Shown here: piece by piece, positions 17,266-26,971 of the stretch
Position numbering within the stretch: the stretch's first letter is position 1
How the letters are laid out: the number at the start of each line of letters is the position of its first letter
DNA from: Sphingobacterium detergens
Lineage (GTDB): Bacteria > Bacteroidota > Bacteroidia > Sphingobacteriales > Sphingobacteriaceae
Length of the DNA stretch: 64,000 bases
Reading direction: 5' to 3'
Assembly (NCBI RefSeq): GCF_003610355.1
Contig: NZ_RAPY01000001.1
Location: 1,364,001 to 1,428,000, forward strand
The notes under the pieces: generated by a model
Told to the model about the DNA's origin: nothing
Seen by the model: the letters and a program-made list of their open reading frames with translations, nothing else
Databases searched by the model: none
Made by a program: the position numbers and the translations under genes

Positions 17266-20200
17266 ATGAATTTATCTGCCGTTTTTATTAAGCGCCCTGT
17301 GCTAACCATTGTCGTCAATATTACGATTATTCTATTTGGCTACATTGGCTTTAGCTTTCTGGGTGTGCGTGAATACCCTTCTATTGATCCGGCGATCGTA
17401 TCGGTGCGCACCAATTATGCTGGCGCCAATCCCGATATTATCGAATCCCAGATCACCGAACCTTTAGAGAAAGCTATCAACTCCATCGATGGTATCCGCA
17501 ACATATCATCCTCCAGCAATCAGGGATCCAGCAATATCACCATCGAATTTGATTTAAAGAAAAATCTGGAAGAGGCTGCCAATGACGTCCGCGATAAGGT
17601 ATCCCAAGCAGTGAGAAGTTTGCCGCAGGATATCGATGCTCCGCCCGTAGTTTCAAAAGCAGATGCGGATTCCGACCCCATCATTACGCTCACCCTGCAA
17701 AGCGAAACGAGAGATAAACTTTCCTTGAGCGACTATGCCGAAAATGTTATCTCCGAAAGATTACAGACCATCCCTGGCGTCAGTAGCACGCAAATCTATG
17801 GTCAAAAACGATATGCCATGCGGCTCTGGCTCAATCCTGACCGGATGGCGGCCTATGGTATTACCGCCTCCGATATCCGTACCGCATTGAATAATCAAAA
17901 TGTCGAATTGCCTTCCGGTAAAATTGTTGGTAATACCACTGAATTAACCGTAAAAACCGTAGGTAACCTTTCCACACCCGAGCAGTTTAACAATATTGTC
18001 CTAAAAGCAGATAGCACGCGCTTGGTTAAGTTTATAGACATTGGTCGTGCAGAAATTGACGCCGAAAATTTGGAGACCAAAATGGTCAGTAATGGCAAGC
18101 AGCTGGTTGGTGTTGCCATTATTCCACAGCCAGGAACAAATTACCTTGATATCGCCGACAATTTTTACAAGATGCTCGATCAGATGAAAGAAGATATCCC
18201 ACAAGATATCAGTATCAATATCGCATCTGACAATACCAAATTCATCAAAAAGTCCGTTGTAGAGGTTGCTGAGACCTTGCTGATTTCCATCATCCTGGTT
18301 ACGCTGATCATCTATTTCTTCTTTCGCGATTGGGGAATAGCCTTGCGACCGCTATTGGACATCCCGGTTTCACTGATCGCAACTTTTTTTATCATGTACA
18401 TTTTCGGATTTTCAATCAATGTGCTTACCTTGCTTGCGATTGTATTGGCAACCGGACTCGTGGTTGATGATGGGATTGTTGTTACCGAAAACATTTTTAA
18501 GAAAGTTGAAGAAGGCATGTCCCCTATTGAAGCTGCGTTAAAGGGTTCAAAGGAGATTTTCTTTGCTGTTATTTCCATTTCCATCACACTTGCTTCTGTT
18601 TTCTTACCTGTCATATTTCTGGAGGGATTCGTTGGGCGACTATTTCGGGAATTCGGTGTGGTCATCGCGTCGGCCGTACTGGTATCAGCCTTTGTTTCAC
18701 TGACGTTGACTCCTATGCTAAATGCTTATCTGATTAAGGGCGGCGGCCACAAAAAGACCCGCTTTTATGAATGGACCGAGCCGATGTTTGTTAAAATGAA
18801 CAAAGGTTACGCCAATTCCCTGGATAAATTCATGAGATTCAAATGGATAAGCTTTCCGATCTTATTGATCTGTTTTGTCATCATTGCGGTGATTTTCTCC
18901 TCGATCAAAAAAGAAACTGCTCCTTATGACGACCGGAGTGCCATCATGGTCAATGTTACTGGTCCCGAGGGCGCAACCTATGAATACATGGATCGCTATA
19001 TGCAGGAACTGGATAAACTGGTTTACGATTCTATTCCCGAAAATAAGATCAGTTTGAATATCACCTCTCCAGGTTTTGGAGCCAGTTCTGTCAACTCTGG
19101 ACGTATTCGGATGACCCTGGTCGATCCTGAAGAACGTACAAGGTCACAAGATGATGTGGCGAAAGAGCTGACCAAATGGACAAAAAAATACGATGGTGTG
19201 CGTGTCAATGTATCGCAGACGCCAACCATTTCGATGAACCGTCGAGGTGGCTTACCCGTGCAATATATTATTCAGGCACAAAATTTTGAAAAGCTTCAGG
19301 AAAAAATACCGGAATTTATGAATGAGGTGAATAATGATCCAACATTCTCAACAACGGATATCAACCTGAAGTTTAACAAACCCGAACTTCATGTCGAGAT
19401 CGATCGCTTAAAAGCCCTGAGTATGGGCGTATCTGTGCTGGATGTATCCCAATCCCTCCAATTGCTGTTAAGCGGTCAGCGTTTTGCTTATTTTATGCGC
19501 GATGGCAAGCAATATCAGGTGATTGGACAGGTTGATAACAACAGACGGGCAACACCAACAGATCTGACCTCAATTTATGTTCGCAATAATATCGGGCAGC
19601 TCATACAACTCGATAATGTTGTCAATGTCAAAGAAGAAAGTAGTCCACCTCAACTTTACCACAATAATCGGTATATGTCAGCAACAGTTTCTGCAGGCTT
19701 GGCTCCGGGCATGAGTATGAGTGACGGTATTGCAGCAATGGACCGTATCAAGGAGAAAGTATTGGATCAAAGTTTTACCACTGACCTCAGTGGCGAATCC
19801 CGCGATTTTGTCGAAAGTAGCTCCAATACCCTATTTGCTTTTGGATTGGCCCTACTGTTGATCTATTTGATATTAGCCGCTCAGTTTGAAAGCTTCCTAG
19901 ATCCTTTTATTATTATCCTTACCGTGCCAATGGCTGTAGCCGGTGCATTGATCAGTCTATGGTTATTTGATCAGACCTGGAATATATTCAGCCAGATCGG
20001 AACCATCATGCTGATAGGTCTGGTGACCAAAAACGGGATCTTGATTGTTGAATTTGCTAACCAAATGCGGGAAGAAGGAATGGAAAAATTTGAAGCAATT
20101 ATGCATTCGGCCGAATCACGTCTGCGGCCGATCTTAATGACCAGTCTAGCCATTGCGCTTGGCGCATTACCCATTGCGATGTCTCTGGGTGCAGCTTCTA

Positions 20201-20349
20201 CAAGTCGTATTGGTATGGGGGTTGTCATCGTCGGTGGCACCATATTCTCACTGATACTGACCTTGTTTATCATCCCTGCAATTTATTACATGTGGTCAAG
20301 ACCAAAGAAACACAGACCTGAATTTGACAACATTAAAAGCTACGAATAG
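17266..20349 (+). CDS. RND multidrug efflux permease (HAE-1/AcrB-like), system 1
   Basis: A 1027-residue proton-driven inner-membrane pump. There are twelve membrane helices in two repeats, with two large periplasmic loops after TM1 and TM7. The TM4 proton-relay Asp-Asp is in LATGLVVDDGIVVTENI and the TM10-11 repeat is GLVTKNGILIVEFANQMREEG. The N-terminus (FIKRPVLTIVVNITIILFGYIGF) and VREYPSIDPAIVSVRTNYAGANPDIIE are typical of hydrophobe/amphiphile exporters rather than the CusA metal group. Substrate range cannot be predicted. The downstream tolC frame overlaps slightly unless the later ATG is used. Confidence 0.95.
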   Translation: MNLSAVFIKRPVLTIVVNITIILFGYIGFSFLGVREYPSIDPAIVSVRTNYAGANPDIIESQITEPLEKAINSIDGIRNISSSSNQGSSNITIEFDLKKNLEEAANDVRDKVSQAVRSLPQDIDAPPVVSKADADSDPIITLTLQSETRDKLSLSDYAENVISERLQTIPGVSSTQIYGQKRYAMRLWLNPDRMAAYGITASDIRTALNNQNVELPSGKIVGNTTELTVKTVGNLSTPEQFNNIVLKADSTRLVKFIDIGRAEIDAENLETKMVSNGKQLVGVAIIPQPGTNYLDIADNFYKMLDQMKEDIPQDISINIASDNTKFIKKSVVEVAETLLISIILVTLIIYFFFRDWGIALRPLLDIPVSLIATFFIMYIFGFSINVLTLLAIVLATGLVVDDGIVVTENIFKKVEEGMSPIEAALKGSKEIFFAVISISITLASVFLPVIFLEGFVGRLFREFGVVIASAVLVSAFVSLTLTPMLNAYLIKGGGHKKTRFYEWTEPMFVKMNKGYANSLDKFMRFKWISFPILLICFVIIAVIFSSIKKETAPYDDRSAIMVNVTGPEGATYEYMDRYMQELDKLVYDSIPENKISLNITSPGFGASSVNSGRIRMTLVDPEERTRSQDDVAKELTKWTKKYDGVRVNVSQTPTISMNRRGGLPVQYIIQAQNFEKLQEKIPEFMNEVNNDPTFSTTDINLKFNKPELHVEIDRLKALSMGVSVLDVSQSLQLLLSGQRFAYFMRDGKQYQVIGQVDNNRRATPTDLTSIYVRNNIGQLIQLDNVVNVKEESSPPQLYHNNRYMSATVSAGLAPGMSMSDGIAAMDRIKEKVLDQSFTTDLSGESRDFVESSSNTLFAFGLALLLIYLILAAQFESFLDPFIIILTVPMAVAGALISLWLFDQTWNIFSQIGTIMLIGLVTKNGILIVEFANQMREEGMEKFEAIMHSAESRLRPILMTSLAIALGALPIAMSLGAASTSRIGMGVVIVGGTIFSLILTLFIIPAIYYMWSRPKKHRPEFDNIKSYE

Positions 20350-20356
20350 ATCAGAC

Positions 20357-21658
20357 ATGAAGAGAAATGTAATCATAACACTGCTGCTTAGTTTCATCCT
20401 AATTCAAGCTCGTGCACAACAAATGTTGACGCTAGAAGAAGCATTAACAACAACTTTGAGCAACAACTTTAATATCCTTTTGGCGAAAAATGACAACAAA
20501 ATAGACATTGAAAACACAAGCCTTGGGAGTGCCGGGATGCTTCCAGCGGTTACGGGTAATTTCAGTCGGAGCAACTCGATCCAAAACTCCCGGCAAGTAC
20601 GAGCTGATGGTCAGGTACAACAGATTTCCAATGCGAAAAACGACAATATGTCTTATGGTGTCAATCTCAACTGGACGGTCTTCGACGGGTTCGGTATGTT
20701 TGCCCGTCGTGATAGATTCAAAGAAATACAGCGTCAGGGTGAAGCCGAAATCAAATTTGAGGTAATCAGCCAATTGAGTGAAGTTATCGCTACCTATTAC
20801 GGTTTAGTGCAACAAAAGCGTTTATTGAATGCTTTAGATACGACCATTACCCTGTCTCAATACCGCGTTACCCTAGCCGAGAACCGTTTAGAGATCGGAA
20901 AAGGATCTAAATTGGATTTACTGAATGCAAAAGTGGATCTAAATACCGATCAGACGAATTTACTGCGCCAGCGGGAAAGTTTCCAAAACACGAAGACTTA
21001 CCTGAACCAGCTCATGACCCGTGATCTGGGCATAGATTTTCAGGTTGAAGACGAAATGAAACTGGATACCGACCTTAAGCTGGGCGATCTAATCCAAATT
21101 GCTGACCAACAAAATCCGCAGGTACAACTCGCCCTCATCAATAGACGGGTTGCCGAACTGAACCTAAAATCTGTAAAAGCAGAACGTTATCCCAAAATAG
21201 GCCTGAATACAGGATACAATTGGAATGAATCCCACTCCTCACTGGGCTTCTCCACGGAGAACAAAAATAAAGGTCTCAACTATGGCGTCACCGCTTCCCT
21301 GAATATCTTTAATGGATTTATTCAAAACAGGAATGAACGGATTGCCAAATTTCAGGTACAAAGCACCGAAATACAGATTCAACAACAAAAGCAAAGTATA
21401 CAGGCACAAGTTAGGACCCTATTTCAAACCTATATCACCAACATCGAATTGGCGGACGTAGAAAAAAAGAATGAGGAGCTCGCCAGAGAAAATCTAAATA
21501 TCACCATGGATAAATTTCGCATCGGAACAATTACGACACTCGAGGTTAGAACGGCGCAACTAAATTACATCAATGCCATGACGCGGAGCTATACCGCACA
21601 ATACGATGCAAAGGTTTCGGAAATACGTCTGAAAGAATTAACAGGCGAAACCTATTAA
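20357..21658 (+). CDS. TolC-family outer-membrane channel, system 1
   Basis: A 433-residue outer-membrane efflux protein. The frame is open from 20324, inside the pump gene, but the ATG at 20357 starts a clean signal peptide (MKRNVIITLLLSFILIQARA, cleavage before QQML) and removes the overlap, so I prefer it. Two OEP repeats are visible, each with long coiled-coil helices (QYRVTLAENRLEIGKGSKLDLLNAKVDL and NITMDKFRIGTITTLEVRTAQLNYINA). It forms the trimeric exit duct with the upstream adaptor and pump. The operon ends at a clear terminator about 75 bases downstream. Confidence 0.93.
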   Translation: MKRNVIITLLLSFILIQARAQQMLTLEEALTTTLSNNFNILLAKNDNKIDIENTSLGSAGMLPAVTGNFSRSNSIQNSRQVRADGQVQQISNAKNDNMSYGVNLNWTVFDGFGMFARRDRFKEIQRQGEAEIKFEVISQLSEVIATYYGLVQQKRLLNALDTTITLSQYRVTLAENRLEIGKGSKLDLLNAKVDLNTDQTNLLRQRESFQNTKTYLNQLMTRDLGIDFQVEDEMKLDTDLKLGDLIQIADQQNPQVQLALINRRVAELNLKSVKAERYPKIGLNTGYNWNESHSSLGFSTENKNKGLNYGVTASLNIFNGFIQNRNERIAKFQVQSTEIQIQQQKQSIQAQVRTLFQTYITNIELADVEKKNEELARENLNITMDKFRIGTITTLEVRTAQLNYINAMTRSYTAQYDAKVSEIRLKELTGETY

Positions 21659-21725
21659 TTCGCCTGAATTATTAGGCCGCCAGCGGCCTGCAAAACCAAT
21701 CCGTTCGCATTGAAAATTAGGCAAG

Positions 21726-21760
21726 AAAAAAGCTCCTGAAAAATTTCAGGAGCTTTTTTT
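21726..21760 (+). terminator. Terminator of RND operon 1
   Basis: AGCTCCTGAAA/TTTCAGGAGCT (21731-21741 and 21744-21754) with flanking A and T tracts. It lies between convergent genes and may be bidirectional. Confidence 0.9.
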
Positions 21761-21777
21761 ATCGGAAGTCGTTCTTA

Positions 21778-22044
21778 TTAATAGTCAATTGCAATAATAG
21801 ACCGAAGTGGGATCAATACGCCACTTTTGATCTGAATATATCTATCGGTTAATGACCACACTGTGGTTTCGATACGCTTTGGTCCGGAATCTGTTTGAAA
21901 GGCTATTTCAGTTTTGGATTTAAATTCATTTCCCAACCGAAGGGCCCCTTTCAATTTATCCATAAAACTCGCTGACTTATCTTCACTCGCAGGGATAAAT
22001 TTAAATTGAGGAATTTCCTCTTTAGCTATTAGTTCTCCAACCAT
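21778..22044 (-). CDS. Small conserved-looking protein of unknown function (88 aa)
   Basis: I do not recognise a named family. The 88-residue product has no signal peptide or membrane segment. A charged middle (ASEDKSASFMDKLKGALRLGNEFKSKTEIAFQT) is followed by a beta-rich C-terminal half (RIETTVWSLTDRYIQIKSGVLIPLRSIIAIDY). That half reads like a small SH3/Sm-type or PilZ-like barrel, but this is impression only. It is convergent with RND operon 1 and shares its terminator. A 300-base gene-free stretch lies upstream. Codon use and a clean ATG support a real gene. Confidence 0.6.
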   Translation of the reverse strand: MVGELIAKEEIPQFKFIPASEDKSASFMDKLKGALRLGNEFKSKTEIAFQTDSGPKRIETTVWSLTDRYIQIKSGVLIPLRSIIAIDY

Positions 22045-22208
22045 AATATTAGCAATTAATGTGTAAATTTAATGTTTCGCGCTATACTAGATATAACGTG
22101 ATAAAACCAATCTTATTTTATTATTTTATGCCATTGGCTTATTTAAATCTACCTAATCTGATGATAATAATCAATTAAATAATTGAAAACTATCATTTAT
22201 TTTACAAT

Positions 22209-22240
22209 AAAAAAACGATTGGCAGCTTTCCGTTTTTTTT
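22209..22240 (+). terminator. Orphan terminator-like hairpin in a gene-free stretch
   Basis: AAAAAAACG/CGTTTTTTT (22209-22217 and 22231-22239) with a 13-base loop and a T8 tail. No plus-strand gene precedes it. The rest of 22045-22342 is AT-rich with no coding signal. Confidence 0.5.
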
Positions 22241-22342
22241 GTCTATTTATGCCCAAAAACAGCCCAACAGTTCATATTATCTGAATATCTTAAAATTATG
22301 TCATTTCATTTTGAATTTAAGGCACAAATCAGTCATATTGCC

Positions 22343-22350
22343 TAATTTTG
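22343..22350 (+). promoter_or_regulatory. Candidate -7 element of the acyl-ACP thioesterase gene
   Basis: TAATTTTG exactly matches TAnnTTTG and lies 18 bases before the ATG at 22369. No matching -33 element is seen at 19 bases. Confidence 0.4.
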
Positions 22351-22368
22351 CAAAAAACTAAACAACAA

Positions 22369-23094
22369 ATGGAAAAATCAGTCTTTGAGAAAAACTGGGA
22401 AATTTATTTCACACAATGTTACTCCAATGGTCGTATCCGTTTCTCCGACTTGTCAAATATTCTTCAACTTACTGCGGGTGAACATGCGACCAATGTTGGT
22501 TTCGGTTTTAAAGAAATGGCCAAACACAACCAAACTTGGGTACTTAGCCGAATGCGTATTGAAATCAACAGACTGCCCAAATGGATGGACATTGTCCAGG
22601 TAAGAACATGGATACAGGAACTGGAGGGTGCGCGCTCTACACGTAATTTTGAAATTTTGGTGAATGGACAGGTGTATGTTACGGCCACAAGCTATTGGGC
22701 GGTAATCAATACCGTAAAAAGAAGTTCCGAAGATCTAGCCATTTCAGCAGCAGGTTTTACAACTTACCCCGATCGCCCTGCGACACAACGACCATTCTCA
22801 AAACTGGATATTTCTCAGCTTGTCAAAAATATAGATCAATATATCGTCAAGTTATCTGATCTTGATATTGTTAATCATGCCAATAATGTCAAATACCTGG
22901 ACTGGTGTATGGATAGACTCCCGATCGAACTCGTTCTGACCAATCAGATCAAGTCGTTGGAGATGAACTACCTCAGAGAACTGCGTTACAATGACACTGT
23001 GGACATTAACGGTGATTCGACAGACAAGGGCTATTTCATGACTGTCACAAAACAAAAGCGTATTCATTTCGCCCTGGAGGTAGAGACAAAATAA
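22369..23094 (+). CDS. Acyl-ACP thioesterase (FatA/FatB-like hot-dog fold)
   Basis: A 241-residue cytoplasmic enzyme that hydrolyses acyl-ACP to free fatty acid, ending chain elongation. Two hot-dog domains are present. The first has the central helix region GEHATNVGFGFKEM and TWVLSRMRIEINRLPKWMDIVQVRTWI. The second has the Asn/His segment DLDIVNHANNVKYLDWCMDRLP, which carries the catalytic N-x-H-x-N-N signature of FatA-type thioesterases. A TTG at 22348 also opens the frame, but the ATG at 22369 (MEKSVFEKNWEIYF) is the natural start. The gene is single and closed by a strong terminator. Confidence 0.92.
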   Translation: MEKSVFEKNWEIYFTQCYSNGRIRFSDLSNILQLTAGEHATNVGFGFKEMAKHNQTWVLSRMRIEINRLPKWMDIVQVRTWIQELEGARSTRNFEILVNGQVYVTATSYWAVINTVKRSSEDLAISAAGFTTYPDRPATQRPFSKLDISQLVKNIDQYIVKLSDLDIVNHANNVKYLDWCMDRLPIELVLTNQIKSLEMNYLRELRYNDTVDINGDSTDKGYFMTVTKQKRIHFALEVETK

Positions 23095-23120
23095 AAAAGG
23101 AGGCTTGAGCCTCCTTTTTT
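23093..23120. terminator. Bidirectional terminator after the thioesterase gene
   Basis: GGAGGCT/AGCCTCC flanked by A6 and T6 (23093-23105 and 23108-23120), between convergent genes. Confidence 0.92.
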
Positions 23121-23141
23121 ATTTTCCGCAGAGCATAGTTA

Positions 23142-23771
23142 CTATGCAAATGCTTTGTCTCCTTTTTTGTAAGGAAAGTTCCCATCATATTTTCCAGGAA
23201 TTTTGACAAAACGTAGTGCTTTTGTACAACCCAATTCGGAGTTAAAGAAACCTGTCAACGTCAATTGCTTAAACATCGTGAACCAGTGTGGTGGATCATT
23301 TTCTACGTAATTATACAATTGATTTTGTTTTTCTTTGTTTTTCTCCAGGATGTCCTTTTGATCTTCAGCTTGTTTCTTATTGAACTCATTTGCTTCTTTA
23401 TCCAAAGCTGCTGCTACCGCTGTACGATCTGCCGCCGAAAGCTCAAGGAAAGGTTTTCCTTTGACTTCTTTTGCTTTATTATCCAAGCTTGCGAGACCAG
23501 TTACAAATGCTTTCTGTTGTTTTTCAGTGTAACAGTCACGGACCATCACAGGAATAAAGCTTCCTACACCAGCTTCTTTAGCTCCAGGAGTAGCGGTTGC
23601 AGGTAAAATAGCCTCAGCTAAATCGCCCAACAAATCTGTCGTTTTTGCTTCAAATAAGCCTTCCACATCCTTTGTAGCCGAACGCGTACAGCCTTCCAAA
23701 AATAAATTGGCGCCGATAACGGTACCTCCTAAAATCAAGGCAACTCGTTGTAATGCTTCTCTTCTATTCAT
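23142..23771 (-). CDS. Gluconate 2-dehydrogenase subunit 3-family protein (small subunit of a GMC dehydrogenase)
   Basis: A 209-residue exported protein. The N-terminus MNRREALQRVALILGGTVIGA has the twin-arginine and hydrophobic core of a Tat signal, and LFLEGC could be a lipobox anchoring it to the membrane. The mature part fits Gluconate_2-dh3 (LGDLAEAILPATATPGAKEAGVGSFIPVMVRDCYTEKQQKAFVTGL and the terminal PPHWFTMFKQLTLTGFFNSELGCTKALRF). In gluconate, fructose and glucoside-3-dehydrogenases this subunit partners the FAD-GMC subunit and supplies the export signal. It is the last gene of the MFS-GMC-Gfo/Idh unit, 20 bases after the Gfo/Idh gene. Confidence 0.88.
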   Translation of the reverse strand: MNRREALQRVALILGGTVIGANLFLEGCTRSATKDVEGLFEAKTTDLLGDLAEAILPATATPGAKEAGVGSFIPVMVRDCYTEKQQKAFVTGLASLDNKAKEVKGKPFLELSAADRTAVAAALDKEANEFNKKQAEDQKDILEKNKEKQNQLYNYVENDPPHWFTMFKQLTLTGFFNSELGCTKALRFVKIPGKYDGNFPYKKGDKAFA

Positions 23772-23790
23772 ACTACTAAATATCTTAATT

Positions 23791-25224
23791 TTAGAAATTA
23801 TATTTCATTTCCCAACCTTGTCTGTAATTACGTTTGACATATTGATTCACATGATCAAAGTTTGTCACTCGCATATTGTCATTATCCCATAACAATTTTA
23901 GATTACGTCCTGGATATTTTCCATCTAAACGTAAATCAGCGCCTCTAATCGCAAGGTTAGCCATCAACAAAGCTTCAGTCAATGGACCAGCAATTTCAAA
24001 TGGTGAACTCACTTCTTTTTTACCATAACCAGCTTGACAAGCTTCCACCCATTGTGCATAGTGACCAGATTCTTGTCCCGGTACACGTGCATATTTCTGC
24101 GCAACTTGATCTTTTCTTGATGTTGGTAACAAACGTGCATTTTGACCGTATGTATCCGCAAGGATCTTACCTTTGGTACCGACTAGCAAAATACCATTGC
24201 CACCATCACCGAAGATTTCATTTGGACCCAATTCATCCGGACGTGCAGGTTGAATACCACCATCCATCCAATGTAATGTTACAGGACCATTTGTACGCGG
24301 TGTTTTAGGGAACGTCAATGTCGCGTGACTTGATGGAGGACAGCTCTCAGGGAAATAACCACGTTTGAACTCATCCACATAAACAGAACCTACAGTTGCC
24401 TGTACATCTTGTACATAAGTCAAGCCTAAAGTACTAAAAGGAACTTCCAACAAGTGACAACCCATGTCACCCAATGCACCCGTACCATAATCCCACCAGC
24501 CACGCCAGTTGAACGGCACCAATTTATCTACATACTCCTTGTGAGGAGCAGTTCCCAACCAAAGATCCCAATCCAATTCTTTCGGAATTTCAGCCTTACC
24601 TGTAGGCCATGCAATACCAGAAGGCCATACCGGACGGTCAGTCCAACAATATACCGTATGTACATCACCGATTAAACCAGCTTCGTACCATTCACGGACA
24701 AAACGTGGTCCATCATTGGATGCACCTTGGTTTCCCATCTGGGTGACAACTTTATATTTCTTCGCAGCATGTGTCAGGGCTCTTGCTTCCCAAACATCAT
24801 GAGTCAGAGGTTTCTGAACATAGACGTGCTTGCCAAGTTGCATGGCAGCCAACGCTTGAATCGCATGTTGATGATCTGGAGTAGAAACAGAAACAGCTTC
24901 AATGCGTTTATGCTCTTTGTCCAACATCTCCCGATAATCTTTATAATATTTTGCTTTTGGGTAACGCTTCAACGCACCTGCAGCACGACGATCATCCACG
25001 TCACATAAGAAAGCGAGATCCGCTTTACCTGAATCATGAAATGAGTTAATGTCGCTGAACCCTTTACCCCCTACACCAATACCAGCTATTTGTAACTTAT
25101 CACTAGGAGCGATGAAACCATTTCCTCCTAATACATGACGAGGAACGATCATAAAAGCTGCCGCAGCGGTTGCCGCAGTCTTTAAGAAATCTCTTCTGCT
25201 CGACTTATTTGAGTTATTTTCCAT
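23791..25224 (-). CDS. Tat-exported Gfo/Idh/MocA oxidoreductase (A)
   Basis: A 477-residue NAD(P)-dependent sugar oxidoreductase. A Tat signal (SSRRDFLKTAATAAAAFMIV) directs it to the periplasm with bound cofactor. The Rossmann domain has GIGVGGKGFSDINSFHDS. The catalytic EKP motif appears as QKP (YVQKPLTHDVWEA), a variant seen in exported members, so the usual Glu is replaced by Gln. A long C-terminal domain contains WDLWLGTAPHKEY and NWRGWWDYGTGALGDMGCHLLEVPF. The ATG at 25224 is preferred over an in-frame TTG at 25233. Bacteroidota homologues act in glycoside 3-oxidation or 1,2-linked sugar metabolism; the substrate here is inferred only. Confidence 0.92.
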   Translation of the reverse strand: MENNSNKSSRRDFLKTAATAAAAFMIVPRHVLGGNGFIAPSDKLQIAGIGVGGKGFSDINSFHDSGKADLAFLCDVDDRRAAGALKRYPKAKYYKDYREMLDKEHKRIEAVSVSTPDHQHAIQALAAMQLGKHVYVQKPLTHDVWEARALTHAAKKYKVVTQMGNQGASNDGPRFVREWYEAGLIGDVHTVYCWTDRPVWPSGIAWPTGKAEIPKELDWDLWLGTAPHKEYVDKLVPFNWRGWWDYGTGALGDMGCHLLEVPFSTLGLTYVQDVQATVGSVYVDEFKRGYFPESCPPSSHATLTFPKTPRTNGPVTLHWMDGGIQPARPDELGPNEIFGDGGNGILLVGTKGKILADTYGQNARLLPTSRKDQVAQKYARVPGQESGHYAQWVEACQAGYGKKEVSSPFEIAGPLTEALLMANLAIRGADLRLDGKYPGRNLKLLWDNDNMRVTNFDHVNQYVKRNYRQGWEMKYNF

Positions 25225-25243
25225 TGTTATCAATCTTTAGCTA

Positions 25244-26929
25244 TTAGATATTACCTTTTTTCAATTCACTAACCGCATAATCGACCGCACGTGCAGTAAG
25301 TGCCATATAAGTAAGTGAAGGGTTGACACAACCAGCAGAAGTCATACATGCACCGTCTGTAACAAATACATTTAATGCATCCCATACCTGGTTATTACCG
25401 TTCAATACAGATGTTTTAGGATCGAGACCCATACGCGCTGTTCCCATCTCATGGATACCTTGGCCAAGTCCATATACATTGTCATATGTATAGGTATCTT
25501 TTACGCCAATACTTTCCAGCATTTCCTTCATTTCATTTTGCATGTCAGCACGCATCTTCAATTCATTATCTTTGATTTCGGCATCAAATGATAATACAGG
25601 TAAGCCCCATTTATCTTTTTTGCTTTTATCAAGCGTAATTTTATTTTCATGGTACGGTAAGGTTTCTCCGAAAGCCGTGAAGCCCACGTTCCAGTCACCT
25701 GGTTCACAGATCGCATCTTTCCATGCACCACCAACTTCCATCTCTGCAACAGCACCAGACCAACGGCCTCTGCCTGCAGCACCTTGATAGCCAAATCCAC
25801 GGACATAATCACGTTTCTTCGTATCGCCATCAACGTTTACAAAACGTGGCACATATAAGCCTGTTGGACGACGACCAAATACATAACTGTCCAGGTAGCC
25901 ATCGACTTTACCCCCAGCACCACAACGGAAGTGGTGATCCATTAGGTTGTGACCAAGCTCACCGCTGCTGCTTCCAAGACCACCTTCCCATACGTCGGTA
26001 GCGGAGTTCATCAATACCCAAGTCGAATTTAGTGCTGATGCGCACACAAAAATGACCTTCGCAAAGAACTCATAGGTTTTGTTTGTTTCAGCATCAACAA
26101 TTTCAACACCTTTCGCCTTTTTCGTATTTTTATCGTAGATAATCTTTGTAACAATAGAAAACGGACGTAATGTTAGGTTGTTCGTTTTCTTCGCTGCTGG
26201 TAAAGTTGCCGATTGCGTACTGAAATAAGCACCAAAGTTACAACCCAACCAACATTGATTTTGGTATTGACAGTTGACACGGCCTTCATGTGGCACAGTG
26301 ATATTCGCTGTCCGTCCCATAATGAAATGACGTTGGCCACCATATTGTTTTTTCAATCGTTCAGCCAAATCCTTTTCTACAATATTCATCGGCATTGGCG
26401 GCATATAATCTCCGTCAGGAAGCGAAGCAACCCCATCTCTATTTCCAGAGATACCAGCAAATTTTTCCGCATAGCTATACCAAGGTGCAATATCTTTATA
26501 ACGGATTGGCCAATCTACCCCATGCCCATCTTTCAAGTTAGCCTCGAAATCCAGGTCACCAAGGCGATAAGATTGTCTACCCCACATTAATGATCTACCA
26601 CCGACATGATACCCGCGGTACCAATCAAAACGCTTCACCTCAGTATAAGGGCTATCTTTCTCATTCGCCCAAAGATCAAGGTTCTTTTCGTTCAATGGAT
26701 AATCTCTGCGCAATACTGGATAATCCTCAATCATCTGCTGGGTACGACCACCAGCATGAGGCCATTCCCATGGCATTTTGTTTGGCGCAGTATAATCCTT
26801 AATGTGTTCGATGTTACGACCACGCTCTAGCATAATTGTTTTCAGTCCTTTTTCTGTCAATTCTTTCGCAGCCCATCCACCACTTATCCCAGAACCGATT
26901 ACAATCGCGTCATAAGTATTTGTTGCCAT
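25244..26929 (-). CDS. GMC-family FAD-dependent sugar dehydrogenase (large subunit)
   Basis: A 561-residue flavoprotein of the glucose-methanol-choline family. The N-terminal FAD site is DAIVIGSGISGGWAAKEL (Gly12, 14, 17). The substrate end has the catalytic His in HEMGTARMGLDP and the Asn in GCVNPSLTYMALTARAVDYA. It has no signal peptide; export would depend on the Tat signal of the Gluconate_2-dh3 partner encoded two genes downstream. Family members oxidise sugars or polyols, including C3 of glucosides, passing electrons to a cytochrome or quinone acceptor not encoded nearby. Its place between an MFS transporter and a Gfo/Idh gene supports sugar oxidation. Confidence 0.93.
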   Translation of the reverse strand: MATNTYDAIVIGSGISGGWAAKELTEKGLKTIMLERGRNIEHIKDYTAPNKMPWEWPHAGGRTQQMIEDYPVLRRDYPLNEKNLDLWANEKDSPYTEVKRFDWYRGYHVGGRSLMWGRQSYRLGDLDFEANLKDGHGVDWPIRYKDIAPWYSYAEKFAGISGNRDGVASLPDGDYMPPMPMNIVEKDLAERLKKQYGGQRHFIMGRTANITVPHEGRVNCQYQNQCWLGCNFGAYFSTQSATLPAAKKTNNLTLRPFSIVTKIIYDKNTKKAKGVEIVDAETNKTYEFFAKVIFVCASALNSTWVLMNSATDVWEGGLGSSSGELGHNLMDHHFRCGAGGKVDGYLDSYVFGRRPTGLYVPRFVNVDGDTKKRDYVRGFGYQGAAGRGRWSGAVAEMEVGGAWKDAICEPGDWNVGFTAFGETLPYHENKITLDKSKKDKWGLPVLSFDAEIKDNELKMRADMQNEMKEMLESIGVKDTYTYDNVYGLGQGIHEMGTARMGLDPKTSVLNGNNQVWDALNVFVTDGACMTSAGCVNPSLTYMALTARAVDYAVSELKKGNI

Positions 26930-26971
26930 CTCTCTTCTAATTATTTGTTTTTAAATAGTTATTTTTTCTGT

